Positions 17,020 to 25,367 of a stretch of DNA of 64,000 nucleotides are shown here, one piece after another. Below the pieces are notes generated by a model. It had not been told where the DNA came from and ran no database searches. It was given only the letters and a program-made list of their open reading frames with translations. The number at the start of each line of letters is the position of its first letter. The first letter of the stretch is position 1. Made by a program: the position numbers and the translations under genes. The DNA is from Streptomyces morookaense (GTDB lineage Bacteria; Actinomycetota; Actinomycetes; Streptomycetales; Streptomycetaceae), in NCBI RefSeq assembly GCF_013030945.1, contig NZ_JABBXF010000025.1, positions 1-64,000 on the forward strand, given 5' to 3'.

Positions 17020-18186
17020 GTGAGCTTCATGGACCGTCTTCGCGGCGAGTTCATCGACATCATCGAATGGACCGACGACAGCCGGGACACCATCGTCTGG
17101 CGCTACCCGCGCTACGAGAACGAGATCAAGATGGGCGCCAAGCTCATCGTGCGCGAGTCGCAGGTCGCCGTCTTCGTCAACATGGGCCGGATCGCCGACG
17201 TCTTCGTGCCCGGTATGTACGAGCTGCAGACCGGCAACCTGCCGATCCTCTCCACCCTGCAGGGATGGAAGTACGGCTTCCACGCGCCGTTCAAGGCAGA
17301 GGTCTACTTCGTCACCACCCGGCAGTTCACGGACATGAAGTGGGGCACGCAGAACCCCGTCACGGTCCGCGACCCCGAGTTCGGCATGGTGCGGCTGCGC
17401 GCGTTCGGCGGCTATGCGGCGCGCGTCACCGACCCCGCCCGGCTGCTCACCGAACTCGCGGGCACCGACCCGCAGTTCCGCACCGAAGAGGTCGAGGACT
17501 ATCTGCGGCAGCTGATCGTCGGGCGGCTCGGCACGCTGCTGGCCGGTTCGGGCATTCCCATGCTCGACCTCGCCGCACGCCAGGGCGAGCTGGGCGACCG
17601 GCTCGGCCAGGCGCTGACCGACGAGCTGGCCGCGTCGCACGGCATCTCGATCCCGAAGTTCGTCATCGAGAACATCTCGCTGCCGCCCGAGGTCGAGCAG
17701 GCCATCGACGCCCGCAGCCGGATGGGCATCATCGGGAACGTCGACAACTACGCCCGCCTGCAGGCTGCGGACGCGATCCGGGACGCGGCCAACAACCCCG
17801 GCGGCGCCGGGGAAGGCATCGGCCTGGGGCTCGGCATGGCCGTCGGCCAGCAGATGGCGCAGGTGTTCGCGCCCCAGCAGGCGGCGCAGCAGCCCTTCGC
17901 GCCCGCCGCCCCGGCACCGGCATCGCCACCGGCGCCCGGCGGTGCGGCCGCCGTTCCGCCGCCGCTGCCCGCACAGCAGCAGTACCAGTGGTACATCGCC
18001 GTCGACGGGCAGCAGCAGGGCCCCTACGACCACACGACGTTCACCGGACACATCACCTCCGGCGCGGTACGGCCCGGCATGCTCGCCTGGCGGGAAGGCA
18101 TGGCCGCCTGGCAGGCACTGGAGCAGATCCCCGAGCTCGCCCAGTACTTCCGTGCCACCCCACCGCCGCTGCCGCCGCAGGCGTGA
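17020..18186 (+). CDS. SPFH-domain protein with C-terminal GYF_2 domain (YdjI-like)
   Basis: A 388-residue protein. Residues about 10-250 match the SPFH/virion-core-like family that includes Bacillus YdjI: IEWTDDSRDTIVWRYPR, ESQVAVFVNMGRIADVF and KFVIENISLPPEVEQAI. A Gly-rich then Pro/Gln/Ala-rich linker (residues about 260-320) leads to a GYF_2 domain (about 322-380: WYIAVDGQQQGPYDHTTF, then MLAWREGMAAWQAL), a likely peptide-binding module. GTG 17020 follows GGGGGAT; ATG 17029 is an alternative. There is no membrane segment, so membrane association would need partners. The next gene starts 25 bases later. Confidence 0.85.
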   Translation: MSFMDRLRGEFIDIIEWTDDSRDTIVWRYPRYENEIKMGAKLIVRESQVAVFVNMGRIADVFVPGMYELQTGNLPILSTLQGWKYGFHAPFKAEVYFVTTRQFTDMKWGTQNPVTVRDPEFGMVRLRAFGGYAARVTDPARLLTELAGTDPQFRTEEVEDYLRQLIVGRLGTLLAGSGIPMLDLAARQGELGDRLGQALTDELAASHGISIPKFVIENISLPPEVEQAIDARSRMGIIGNVDNYARLQAADAIRDAANNPGGAGEGIGLGLGMAVGQQMAQVFAPQQAAQQPFAPAAPAPASPPAPGGAAAVPPPLPAQQQYQWYIAVDGQQQGPYDHTTFTGHITSGAVRPGMLAWREGMAAWQALEQIPELAQYFRATPPPLPPQA

Positions 18187-18211
18187 CCTACCGCCAGGAT
18201 CCCGTGACCTC

Positions 18212-19309
18212 ATGAACTACCAGCCACAGCAGCCGTATCCGCAGCCTTATCAGCAACAGCCGTACCAACAGCAGCCCCACCAGTCCTACGCCTGCCCCGC
18301 CTGCGGCTCCACCGCCGAGTACGCCCCCGGCACCCACTCCCTCCGCTGCCCCCACTGCCGCTTCGAGCAGCCCATCACCCCCGTCAACCGCGAGGTGCGC
18401 GAGCACGCCTGGGAGGAGCTGGCGACCCTGCCGGTCAGGCCCCGGGCGGCCGGCGGGCAGATTCTGCGGTGCCCCGGCTGCGGTGCGTCCAACGAGACCG
18501 ACGACCTCTCCGGGCGCTGCCAGTTCTGCGCCACCCCCATGGTCGCCTCGGCCGCCGCCGACCGGATCGTGCCCGAGGGCGTGGTCCCGTTCCGGGTGGA
18601 CAAGCAGGATGTGCACGACAACCTGGGCAAGTGGGCCCGTTCCCGCTGGTTCGCGCCGAACAGCCTGAAGAAGGTGAACACGGCGGAGACCCTGCAGGGG
18701 ACGTACGTGCCGCACTGGACGTACGACGCCGCCACCGCCTCCTCGTACAGCGGCGAGCGCGGCGAGGAGTACACCGTCGGGATCGGCGACAACAAGGAGA
18801 CCAAGGTCCGCTGGTACTCGGTCCAGGGCACGGTCCACCGGTTCTTCGACGACGTCCTCGTCCCCGGTGCCGGACAGGTCCCGGCCAACCGGCTGGAGGC
18901 GCTGGAGCCCTGGTCGCTGAAGCAGGCGGTGCCGTACCAGGAGGCGTACCTGGCCGGTTTCCGGTCCCTGCGGTACGACGTCGAGCCGGAGGCCGGTTTC
19001 CAGCGCGCCCAGGAGAAGATGGCCGAGGTCATCAAGAAGGACGTCGAGAAGGACATCGGCGGTGACCGGCAGCGGGTGCACGCGGTCAACACCAACTACG
19101 GTGCGGTGACGTACAAGTTGCTGCTGCTGCCGGTGTGGTTCGCGTCGTACGTCTACAACGGCAAGCAGTGGGACGTCATGGTGAACGCCGACACCGGCGA
19201 GATCACGGGTGACCGCCCCTACAGCCCCTGGAAGATCGCGTTCGCGGTCACCCTGCTGGTGGTGCTGGTGACGCTCGCGGTCGTGCTGAGCCGGCACCAC
19301 CACCACTGA
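18212..19309 (+). CDS. Zinc-ribbon protein with C-terminal membrane anchor (YdjG-like)
   Basis: A 365-residue protein. A Gln/Pro/Tyr-rich N-terminus (QPYPQPYQQQPYQQQP) is followed by two zinc ribbons, CPACGSTAEY...CPHC (residues about 30-55) and CPGCGASNETD...CQFC (about 87-110), a large soluble domain (VPEGVVPFRVDKQDV, TYVPHWTYDA), and a single transmembrane helix near the end (IAFAVTLLVVLVTLAVVL) with a His tail. It is probably co-transcribed with the SPFH gene. In Bacillus the related pair YdjG/YdjI forms a membrane complex linked to a PspA homologue; no PspA gene is nearby here. Confidence 0.8.
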   Translation: MNYQPQQPYPQPYQQQPYQQQPHQSYACPACGSTAEYAPGTHSLRCPHCRFEQPITPVNREVREHAWEELATLPVRPRAAGGQILRCPGCGASNETDDLSGRCQFCATPMVASAAADRIVPEGVVPFRVDKQDVHDNLGKWARSRWFAPNSLKKVNTAETLQGTYVPHWTYDAATASSYSGERGEEYTVGIGDNKETKVRWYSVQGTVHRFFDDVLVPGAGQVPANRLEALEPWSLKQAVPYQEAYLAGFRSLRYDVEPEAGFQRAQEKMAEVIKKDVEKDIGGDRQRVHAVNTNYGAVTYKLLLLPVWFASYVYNGKQWDVMVNADTGEITGDRPYSPWKIAFAVTLLVVLVTLAVVLSRHHHH

Positions 19310-19485
19310 GGGCACCCTGCCGGGGCCACCGGCGGGTGGCTGAAAAACATCGGCCCCCATCCAGCCATCTCGACCAACATCATCAAGCGCTGCTTCACTT
19401 GCGCGGCGGAGCTCCCTCCGGGCCGGACCGGCCCGTTCCGGGGGCTCCTTCTTGATGCATACGCCCAGATGGAAGGAAACCGGGG

Positions 19486-20895
19486 ATGTCGCAGCCGGAG
19501 CAGCCCCACCACATAGCAGGCCGGGCCCAGCTCAGCCTGGGGATCGACGCCGCGCGGAACCTGGCGACCACCACCAAGACCGTGCCGCAGATGCAGGGCC
19601 TCAGCTCGCGGTGGCTGCTGCGGATGCTGCCCTGGGTGGAGGTCAAGGGCGGTACATACCGGGTCAACCGGCGGCTGGTGTACGAGGTCGGCGACGGGCG
19701 CGTGACGTTCGTCCAGGAAGGGGCCTCCGTCAAGGTCGTCCCCGCCGAGCTGGGCGAACTGCCGCTGCTGCGCGGGTTCGAGGACACGGACGTGCTGCAG
19801 GCGCTGGCCGCGCGGTGCGAGCAGCGTGAGTACGAATCCGGCCAGGTGATCGCCGAGCACGGCGGTCCCGTCGACCGCGTCCACCTGATCGCGCGCGGCA
19901 AGGTCGAGAAGCTCGCCGCCGGGCGGTACGGCGAGGCGGGGCGGCGCGGTGTGCTGGCCGACGGCGGGTTCTTCGGCGGGCAGGCGGTGGCCGACGAGCC
20001 GGGCACGTGGGCGTTCACGGCGCGCGCGATGACGGCGTGCACGGTCCTCACGCTGACCCGTGCCGCGTACGAGGAGATCGCCGGCCGCAACGAGGGGCTG
20101 CGGGACCACGTCCGGCGGCGCCAGGCCGAGCAGGCGCGGCCGCAGAACAGGAAGGGCGAGGCGGCCATCGACCTCGCCTCCGGGCACCGCGGCGAGCCGG
20201 TGCTGCCGGGCACGTTCGTCGACTACGAACTCCGGCCGCGCGAGTACGAGCTGAGCGTCGCGCAGACCATCCTCCGCGTCCACAGCCGGGTCGCGGACCT
20301 CTACAACGACCCGATGGACCAGGTCGAGCAGCAGCTCCGCCTGACCATCGAGGCGCTGCGCGAGCGGCAGGAGTCCGAACTCGTCAACAACCCCGAGTTC
20401 GGGCTGCTGCACAACGCCGACTACAGCCAGCGCATCTCCACCCACTCCGGCCCGCCCACCCCGGACGACATGGACGAGTTGCTCAGCATGCGGCGCGGGA
20501 CCAAGGCCTTCTTCGCGCACCCCAAGGCCGTCGCCGCCTTCGGCCGCGAATGCAACAAGCGGGGGCTGGCGTTCGACACCGCCGAGGTCGGCGGGCACTC
20601 CGTGCCGGCCTGGCGCGGCGTGCCCATCCTCCCCTGCGGCAAGCTCCCGGTCTCGGAGCAGGGCACCACCTCGATCCTCGCGATGCGGCTGGGCGAGGCC
20701 GAACAGGGCGTGGTCGGCCTGCGCCAGACCGGGATACCCGACGAGTACGAGCCCGGCCTCAACGTCCGCTTCATGGGCATCAACGAGCAGGCGATCATCT
20801 CCTACCTGGTCAGCACCTACTACTCGGCGGCGGTTCTCGTGCCCGATGCGCTCGGCGTTCTGGAGAACGTCGAGGTCTACGGCGCATCGGCCTGA
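19486..20895 (+). CDS. Family 2B encapsulin shell protein (HK97 fold with inserted cyclic-nucleotide-binding domain)
   Basis: A 469-residue protein that should self-assemble into an icosahedral protein shell. The N-terminal segment ([17 protein letters not shown]) and residues about 225-469 ([53 protein letters not shown]) are those of Family 2 encapsulins. Residues about 90-210 are a Crp/Fnr-like cNMP-binding insertion ([46 protein letters not shown]). There is no HTH after it, so it is not a transcription factor. It is followed within 17 bases by a terpene cyclase, the known cargo type. The 176 bases upstream hold a G/C hairpin and presumably the cluster promoter. Confidence 0.92.
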   Translation: MSQPEQPHHIAGRAQLSLGIDAARNLATTTKTVPQMQGLSSRWLLRMLPWVEVKGGTYRVNRRLVYEVGDGRVTFVQEGASVKVVPAELGELPLLRGFEDTDVLQALAARCEQREYESGQVIAEHGGPVDRVHLIARGKVEKLAAGRYGEAGRRGVLADGGFFGGQAVADEPGTWAFTARAMTACTVLTLTRAAYEEIAGRNEGLRDHVRRRQAEQARPQNRKGEAAIDLASGHRGEPVLPGTFVDYELRPREYELSVAQTILRVHSRVADLYNDPMDQVEQQLRLTIEALRERQESELVNNPEFGLLHNADYSQRISTHSGPPTPDDMDELLSMRRGTKAFFAHPKAVAAFGRECNKRGLAFDTAEVGGHSVPAWRGVPILPCGKLPVSEQGTTSILAMRLGEAEQGVVGLRQTGIPDEYEPGLNVRFMGINEQAIISYLVSTYYSAAVLVPDALGVLENVEVYGASA

Positions 20896-20912
20896 AGGCC
20901 CGAGGAGCAACC

Positions 20913-22079
20913 GTGTCCCTGCTGACCCGCATGACCGCCCCCGCGGCCCGTCACGACGTGGCGCGGCTCGTGGCCACCCTGCTCGCCGGCCCGCCGCAGC
21001 CGGACGTCCGCCGGAAGGGCTTCGCCCTGCCCACCGGGCCGACGGGGCTGGGCACTTCGGCCGCCCGTATCACGCCGCCCCGGGACAAGGCCGCCGGAGC
21101 CGCGGCCACCGTCCCCGACCTCCACTGCCCGCCCGCGCTGCGCGACGACCCGGCCCTCGCCGAGGAGGTCAACGCCCGCCTGGTGGCGTGGGCCGAGGAG
21201 ATCGGCCTGTACGCCGGCCGGCTCGACCGCGTCCGCGCGGCCGACTTCGGGCGCCTGATGATGCTGGCCCACCCCGACACCGACGAGCCGGACCGGCTGC
21301 TGGCAGCGGGCAAGTGCGCGCTGGCGGAGTGGGCCACGGACGACTACTACTGCGACGACGAGACGATGGGCTCCGCACCGGCCCTGCTCGGCGCGCAGCT
21401 CGGGGTCGCGTACGCGGCCGTCGACCCCGCCCACCCGCCGCTCCGTCACGCCCCCGCGGTGGAACGGGCCATGCAGGACGACCCGGTGCGGGTCGCGCTG
21501 CGCTCCGGCTTCGCGCATCTGGCCCGGTACGCGGACGCGTCCCAACTGGCCCGGCTGCACCACGAGGTGGCCGTGTTGTTCGTGGGCTACGGGCAGGAGG
21601 GTTCCTGGCGCTCCCAGGGCCGGATGCCCGCGGTCTGGGAGTACCTGGCGCACCGCCAGATCAACAGCTTCCTCCCGTGCATCGCGATGACCGACGCGGT
21701 GGGCGGCTACGCGCTGCCCCACGCCGAGTACGCGGATCCGCGGGTGCGCCGCGCCGTGACCATGGCCTCCACGGCCGCCACGCTCGTCAACGACCTGTAC
21801 TCGATGGCCAAGGAACACCGCTCGGAGAGCGTGGAGTTCAACCTGCCGACCGTCATCGCCGCGGAGGAGCGCTGCTCGCCGCGCGAGGCGGTCGAGCGCA
21901 GCGTGGCCGTCCACGACGAGCTGGTGCGCACCTTCGAGGCGGAGGCGGCGGCCCTGTCGCTCACCGGCTCGCCGCAGTTGCGCCGGTTCCTCGCCGGGGT
22001 GTGGGCCTGGCTCGGCGGCAACCGCGCCTGGCACAGCGGCAGTCCGCGCTACGCCGCCGCCTCCCCCTCGACTTCCTGA
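20913..22079 (+). CDS. 2-methylisoborneol synthase, encapsulin cargo terpene cyclase
   Basis: Cyclises 2-methylgeranyl diphosphate to the earthy volatile 2-methylisoborneol. The 388-residue class I terpene cyclase has the aspartate-rich metal site DDYYCDD (residues 143-149, the variant typical of 2-MIB synthases) and the NSE triad NDLYSMAKE (293-301), plus TDAVGGYALP. The first 80 residues are low in structure and contain LPTGPTGLGTSAARI, a Pro/Gly/Thr segment resembling the cargo-loading motifs that target such enzymes into Family 2B encapsulins. GTG 20913 follows GAGGAG. It is shorter than the roughly 440-residue S. coelicolor enzyme, mainly in the N-terminus. Confidence 0.92.
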   Translation: MSLLTRMTAPAARHDVARLVATLLAGPPQPDVRRKGFALPTGPTGLGTSAARITPPRDKAAGAAATVPDLHCPPALRDDPALAEEVNARLVAWAEEIGLYAGRLDRVRAADFGRLMMLAHPDTDEPDRLLAAGKCALAEWATDDYYCDDETMGSAPALLGAQLGVAYAAVDPAHPPLRHAPAVERAMQDDPVRVALRSGFAHLARYADASQLARLHHEVAVLFVGYGQEGSWRSQGRMPAVWEYLAHRQINSFLPCIAMTDAVGGYALPHAEYADPRVRRAVTMASTAATLVNDLYSMAKEHRSESVEFNLPTVIAAEERCSPREAVERSVAVHDELVRTFEAEAAALSLTGSPQLRRFLAGVWAWLGGNRAWHSGSPRYAAASPSTS

Positions 22080-22106
22080 CACCCGCACACCGCAAGGAGC
22101 TTCACC

Positions 22107-22958
22107 ATGACGACCACCCCTGCCCCCGTCCTGCGCACCGCGTACCAGCAGTCGGTCGCCGACTACTGGAACAAGGAGAAGGACCCGGTCAACCTGCGCC
22201 TCGGCGACGTCGACGGCCTCTACCACCACCACTACGGCATCGGCGACTACGACCCCTCCGTCCTGGAGGGCCCGGAGGACACCCGCGACGAGCGCATCAT
22301 CGCCGAACTCCACCGGCTGGAATCGGCCCAGGCCGACGTCCTCCTCGACCACCTCGGCGACGTACAGCCGGCCGACCGCCTCCTCGACGCCGGCTGCGGC
22401 CGGGGCGGCACCAGCATCATGGCCAACGCCCGCTTCGGCTGCCAGGTCGACGGCGTCTCCATCTCCCAGGCCCAGGTCGACTTCGCCAACGACCAGGCCC
22501 GCAAGCGCGGCGTCGACGACAGCGTCCGCTACCACTTCCGCAACATGCTCGACACCGGCTTCCCGACGGGCGCGTTCCGCAGCATCTGGAACAACGAGTC
22601 CACGATGTACGTGGACCTGTTCGCCCTCTTCGCCGAGCACGCCCGCCAGTTGCAGTTCGGTGGCCGCTACGTCGTCATCACGGGCTGCTACAACGACGTG
22701 ACCGGCGGCCGCTCCAAGGCCGTCAGCCGCATCGACGAGCACTACACGTGCAACATCCACCCGCGCAGCGCCTACTTCAAGGCCATGGCCGCCAACGGCC
22801 TCGTCCCGATGAACGTCGTGGACCTCACGGCCGCGACGATCCCCTACTGGGAGCTGCGGGCGCAGTCCTCCCTCGCCACCGGCGTGGAGGACCCGTTCCT
22901 GACCGCGTACAAGGAAGGCAGCTTCCACTACCTGCTGATCGCGGCGGACCGGATCTGA
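22107..22958 (+). CDS. Geranyl diphosphate 2-C-methyltransferase
   Basis: Uses SAM to methylate C2 of geranyl diphosphate, giving the substrate of the preceding cyclase. The 283-residue protein has the SAM motif LLDAGCGRGGTSIMAN (residues about 92-107), DGVSISQAQVDFAN, and the family-specific WNNESTMYVDL and GCYNDVTGGRS. AAGGAG precedes the ATG. It is the third gene of the encapsulin-terpene operon, and its stop is immediately adjacent to the stop of the convergent amidase gene. Confidence 0.95.
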   Translation: MTTTPAPVLRTAYQQSVADYWNKEKDPVNLRLGDVDGLYHHHYGIGDYDPSVLEGPEDTRDERIIAELHRLESAQADVLLDHLGDVQPADRLLDAGCGRGGTSIMANARFGCQVDGVSISQAQVDFANDQARKRGVDDSVRYHFRNMLDTGFPTGAFRSIWNNESTMYVDLFALFAEHARQLQFGGRYVVITGCYNDVTGGRSKAVSRIDEHYTCNIHPRSAYFKAMAANGLVPMNVVDLTAATIPYWELRAQSSLATGVEDPFLTAYKEGSFHYLLIAADRI

Positions 22959-23459
22959 TCAGCCCCCGGTGAGCTCACCGGCCAGGGCGATGATGCGGGG
23001 GCGCTGCGCTTTGCGCAGCGCCCCCGGGCAGTCGGGGTGATTGCACCAGGCCACGCCTCCCGCGCCGTGATAGGTGAACCCCTTCTCAGTGGTGGAGTCC
23101 ACCACCTGGAGGGGCCAGCCGAACGTCTCGCGCCCCCAGGCGTACACCTTCGCAACGCCTTCGACCTGCGCGTCGGTCAACGGCTCCGTCGGATACCCCT
23201 CCGTCTCCACCGAGGCGTAATAGGCATTCCCCTTGCCTTGAGCCCAGGCCCGGTCGGTGCCGGTTTCCACGAACTGCTCGATCACGCCGTGCTTGGAGAC
23301 CCAGAAGTCCGACGAGGCCTGGGATTTCTCGATGTTGAACCAGTCGTAGGGCGAGTTGTCGCCCAACTGCACGTGCAGGACGAGCCCGCGATGCTCGACA
23401 ACTCCTCCCTGCGAATGATTACGAACGGGGCGCCAAGCGGCGCCCGGCATGCGCGCCAT
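22959..23459 (-). CDS. N-acetylmuramoyl-L-alanine amidase (Amidase_2/PGRP-like)
   Basis: A 166-residue peptidoglycan amidase-like protein. GLVLHVQLGDNS carries the first zinc His, SKHGVIEQFVETGTDRAWAQG matches the type-2 amidase core, and TYHGAGGVAW followed by CNHPDCPG holds the second His and a Cys zinc ligand. There is no signal peptide or wall-binding domain, as in phage-type amidases, so export would need another route or act during lysis. The ATG follows GGAGGAG. It converges directly on the terpene operon with no terminator between. Confidence 0.75.
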   Translation of the reverse strand: MARMPGAAWRPVRNHSQGGVVEHRGLVLHVQLGDNSPYDWFNIEKSQASSDFWVSKHGVIEQFVETGTDRAWAQGKGNAYYASVETEGYPTEPLTDAQVEGVAKVYAWGRETFGWPLQVVDSTTEKGFTYHGAGGVAWCNHPDCPGALRKAQRPRIIALAGELTGG

Positions 23460-23672
23460 GGCTCCTCCGGTTCGCGGTCACATCCGTATGTCGATCACCC
23501 TGCCCCTTGCTCAGTGGCTCACAGGTCGCGTGTCACCGCATTGCGAGCGGGGCAAATGGGCGATGCGGCGCCCCCGGGCCACCGTGCGGCCTTGCACAGT
23601 GAACAGCTGGTCTCGCTGAGTCGTCGTCCGGTAGCATGAGCGCATCTGGCTTGCGGAGAGTCGGAGGGCGGC

Positions 23673-23768
23673 ATGTTCCCTACGGGCACGGCACCTTGGG
23701 GCGCTGCACATGGGTGTAGTTCACCCAGCTCCGCGCAGAAATCGTTCGTGGGCTCACAAGGTATGTGA
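23673..23768 (+). CDS. Possible 31-residue leader ORF
   Basis: A short ORF, MFPTGTAPWGAAHGCSS..., preceded by GGAGGG (23663-23668) and ending 36 bases before the next gene. A TAGCAT -10-like hexamer lies upstream (23632). No homology is recognised. It sits in the otherwise gene-free 23460-23804 stretch, where nothing else was identified. It could be a translated leader or chance. Confidence 0.3.
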   Translation: MFPTGTAPWGAAHGCSSPSSAQKSFVGSQGM

Positions 23769-23804
23769 CCTGAAGTGCCAGCCGTGTGGCACCGAGGAAT
23801 CAGC

Positions 23805-24710
23805 ATGCCCAAAAACAGCAAGACGATCGCCCGCGCTCGAATGCAGTACCTCGGCGAACCCCGGGAAGCCGCGCTGGCTGCCGTTCCGCGAGACAAATCT
23901 CTCGGTCTGGACACCTGCTCTCCGGGGCAACGTCGGCTTCGCGCTTTGTTGGCACTCGGCCTGTTCAACCGTTCTGCCTCTTGGCCACCTCGCCAAGCTG
24001 CCGCCGCGTGGGGGCTTCACACCCTCGTCGCGTACGACATCATCGCCTCACCTCGATACAACCGGCTCGTCCTCATCACTGACGTGCCGCATAACGTGGC
24101 TCCATACTTGCTCCCCAGCCGCGACGGCGGCAGCTCTCTTCCGGGCCTTCGACTCGAAGAGTTCCGCGGGCACCGCACCTACATTGCGCGCCATCTGCCC
24201 ACCGGTGCTCAACTCGTCATCACGGGAAACCCTTCCGGCACCTGGGCCGGGGAACCGCGCCCGTCCCCGCGCTGGGACTTCTATGGCGTTGGCCAGCCCC
24301 TCACATCGCCGGAGCAGGCACAGCTGGAGCAGCTGTCGACAATGAGCGATGAAGCCGAGCTCCTGCTGGCAGGGCTCACCTCTCGTATCGCGGCACAGGA
24401 CGCTGACGGCAACTGGGCGATCGGCAACTGGTTCTCCGATCCGCTGATGCGTCCCGGCTGGCTCAGCGATGGGAGCGAGGATCGATACGAGAAGGAACTG
24501 TACGGCTCCGGGTCGCAGTGGACGTTCCGGTGGAACGGCTTCCCCTATGTGGAAGACGTGGCAGCCTCACTGACGGCTCCCCTGGTCGGCATCCGGGGCG
24601 CCGTGGCCCTCGATCGTGGCAACCACCTAGAAGTTCGAGTGGGTGGCACGACACTGAGTCTCCGCGGCCGGCGGGCAGCCGAGCAGCGAGAGCCCGAGGT
24701 CACTTCGTGA
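23805..24710 (+). CDS. Hypothetical protein of an accessory region
   Basis: A 301-residue soluble protein, not recognised. The N-terminus is basic and helical (PKNSKTIARARMQYLGEPREAAL), followed by YDIIASPRYNRLVLITDVPHNV and RTYIARHLPTGAQLVIT. A mixed C-terminal half carries LVGIRGAVALDRGNHLEVRVGG. No signal peptide, membrane helix or known catalytic motif is seen. ATG 23805 follows GAGGAA. Base composition is visibly less GC-rich than in the flanking core genes, consistent with transferred DNA. Its stop overlaps the start of the next small gene, so the two should be translated together. Confidence 0.6.
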   Translation: MPKNSKTIARARMQYLGEPREAALAAVPRDKSLGLDTCSPGQRRLRALLALGLFNRSASWPPRQAAAAWGLHTLVAYDIIASPRYNRLVLITDVPHNVAPYLLPSRDGGSSLPGLRLEEFRGHRTYIARHLPTGAQLVITGNPSGTWAGEPRPSPRWDFYGVGQPLTSPEQAQLEQLSTMSDEAELLLAGLTSRIAAQDADGNWAIGNWFSDPLMRPGWLSDGSEDRYEKELYGSGSQWTFRWNGFPYVEDVAASLTAPLVGIRGAVALDRGNHLEVRVGGTTLSLRGRRAAEQREPEVTS

Positions 24711-24922
24711 GCTGGGACGACGTGACGCTGCTCATTCTCGCCTCTTTCGGCTGCCTTACGCTCCTGCTCACCCAGGTCGGCGAAGTACTGTCAAAGCTCC
24801 CGCAGATCATCCGCGCATGGCAGGAGGTGCAGCGGGTTCTGCGGTCCGGGCCGGACCTTCCTTCCGCAGAACCCGCGGCGCTGGATTCCGGCGACCAAGG
24901 TGGCGACCCATCGCCTGAGTAG
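24707..24922 (+). CDS. Small membrane-anchored protein coupled to the preceding gene
   Basis: A 71-residue protein with one N-terminal hydrophobic helix (VTLLILASFGCLTLLLTQVG), an amphipathic stretch (KLPQIIRAWQEVQRVLRS) and an acidic Pro/Gly-rich tail. The GTG start overlaps the upstream TGA by four bases (GTGA), the classic arrangement for translational coupling. Function is unknown; it may anchor the 301-residue partner at the membrane. A hairpin follows. Confidence 0.6.
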   Translation: MSWDDVTLLILASFGCLTLLLTQVGEVLSKLPQIIRAWQEVQRVLRSGPDLPSAEPAALDSGDQGGDPSPE

Positions 24923-24948
24923 CAGTACAAATACAAGCCAAGGCATGC

Positions 24949-24988
24949 ATCGGCCGTGCTCTTCCCTCTTGAGAAGATCACGGCCGAT
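24949..24988. terminator. Convergent terminator hairpin
   Basis: ATCGGCCGTG and CACGGCCGAT form a 10-base stem with a nested TCTTC/GAAGA pair in the loop. It lies between the small membrane gene and the opposing small gene. Confidence 0.6.
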
Positions 24989-25059
24989 ATGGGCCAACCC
25001 GTCAGCAGGCAGCTGTCAGAAGCTTGGGCGCCGCCGGAGCCAAGCCGACGGCAGACCCG

Positions 25060-25281
25060 TCATTCTGCGGCTCGGCAGCGACTTCCCGCCGGAACCGCAT
25101 GGCGCTTGTCAATCGCCTGCTCGAGCCGAATGGCCAGTGACTCCATCTCGTCCGGCGTAAGGATCAACAGCGTTCGCTCGGCCGTGCCGTCCCGATGATG
25201 GATGTCGATCGGGACGGCCGTCTGCTGTGCACGCCGGTCGTAGGTCATGTCACGTTTGACCGGGGTGGCATGGGAGATCAA
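25060..25281 (-). CDS. Small hypothetical protein beside a GntR regulator
   Basis: A 73-residue protein with a conserved-looking core, MTYDRRAQQTAVPIDIHHR followed by LLILTPDEMESLAIRLEQA. No known domain is recognised. The start is taken as TTG 25281 because GGAGGG lies 7 bases before it; ATG 25248 is the alternative and lacks a ribosome-binding site. It is downstream of the gntR gene with an operator-like palindrome between them, so it is probably under that regulator's control. Confidence 0.5.
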   Translation of the reverse strand: MISHATPVKRDMTYDRRAQQTAVPIDIHHRDGTAERTLLILTPDEMESLAIRLEQAIDKRHAVPAGSRCRAAE

Positions 25282-25332
25282 AGGAACGCCCTCCAATGAC
25301 GTGTGACGATGTGGCCTGCGCCACATCATCAC

Positions 25333-25356
25333 ACTGGACCGGTAAACCGGTCCAGT
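25333..25356. promoter_or_regulatory. Perfect operator palindrome between gntR and the small gene
   Basis: ACTGGACCGGT-AA-ACCGGTCCAGT, 11-2-11 with no mismatch, starts 11 bases downstream of the gntR stop and about 50 bases before the small gene's start. It shares GACCGGTC with the site upstream of gntR, suggesting both bind the GntR protein. Confidence 0.7.
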
Positions 25357-25367
25357 CAAGCCATTCG

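Noticed and set aside
19486..20895. Calling the Crp-like protein a transcription factor
   Set aside because: There is no helix-turn-helix after the cNMP domain, and the remaining sequence is that of Family 2 encapsulin shells next to a cargo-type terpene cyclase.
23519..23968. A minus-strand 149-codon frame in the accessory region
   Set aside because: Cys/Arg/Ser-rich with no ribosome-binding site or recognisable domain; it overlaps the plus-strand gene start.
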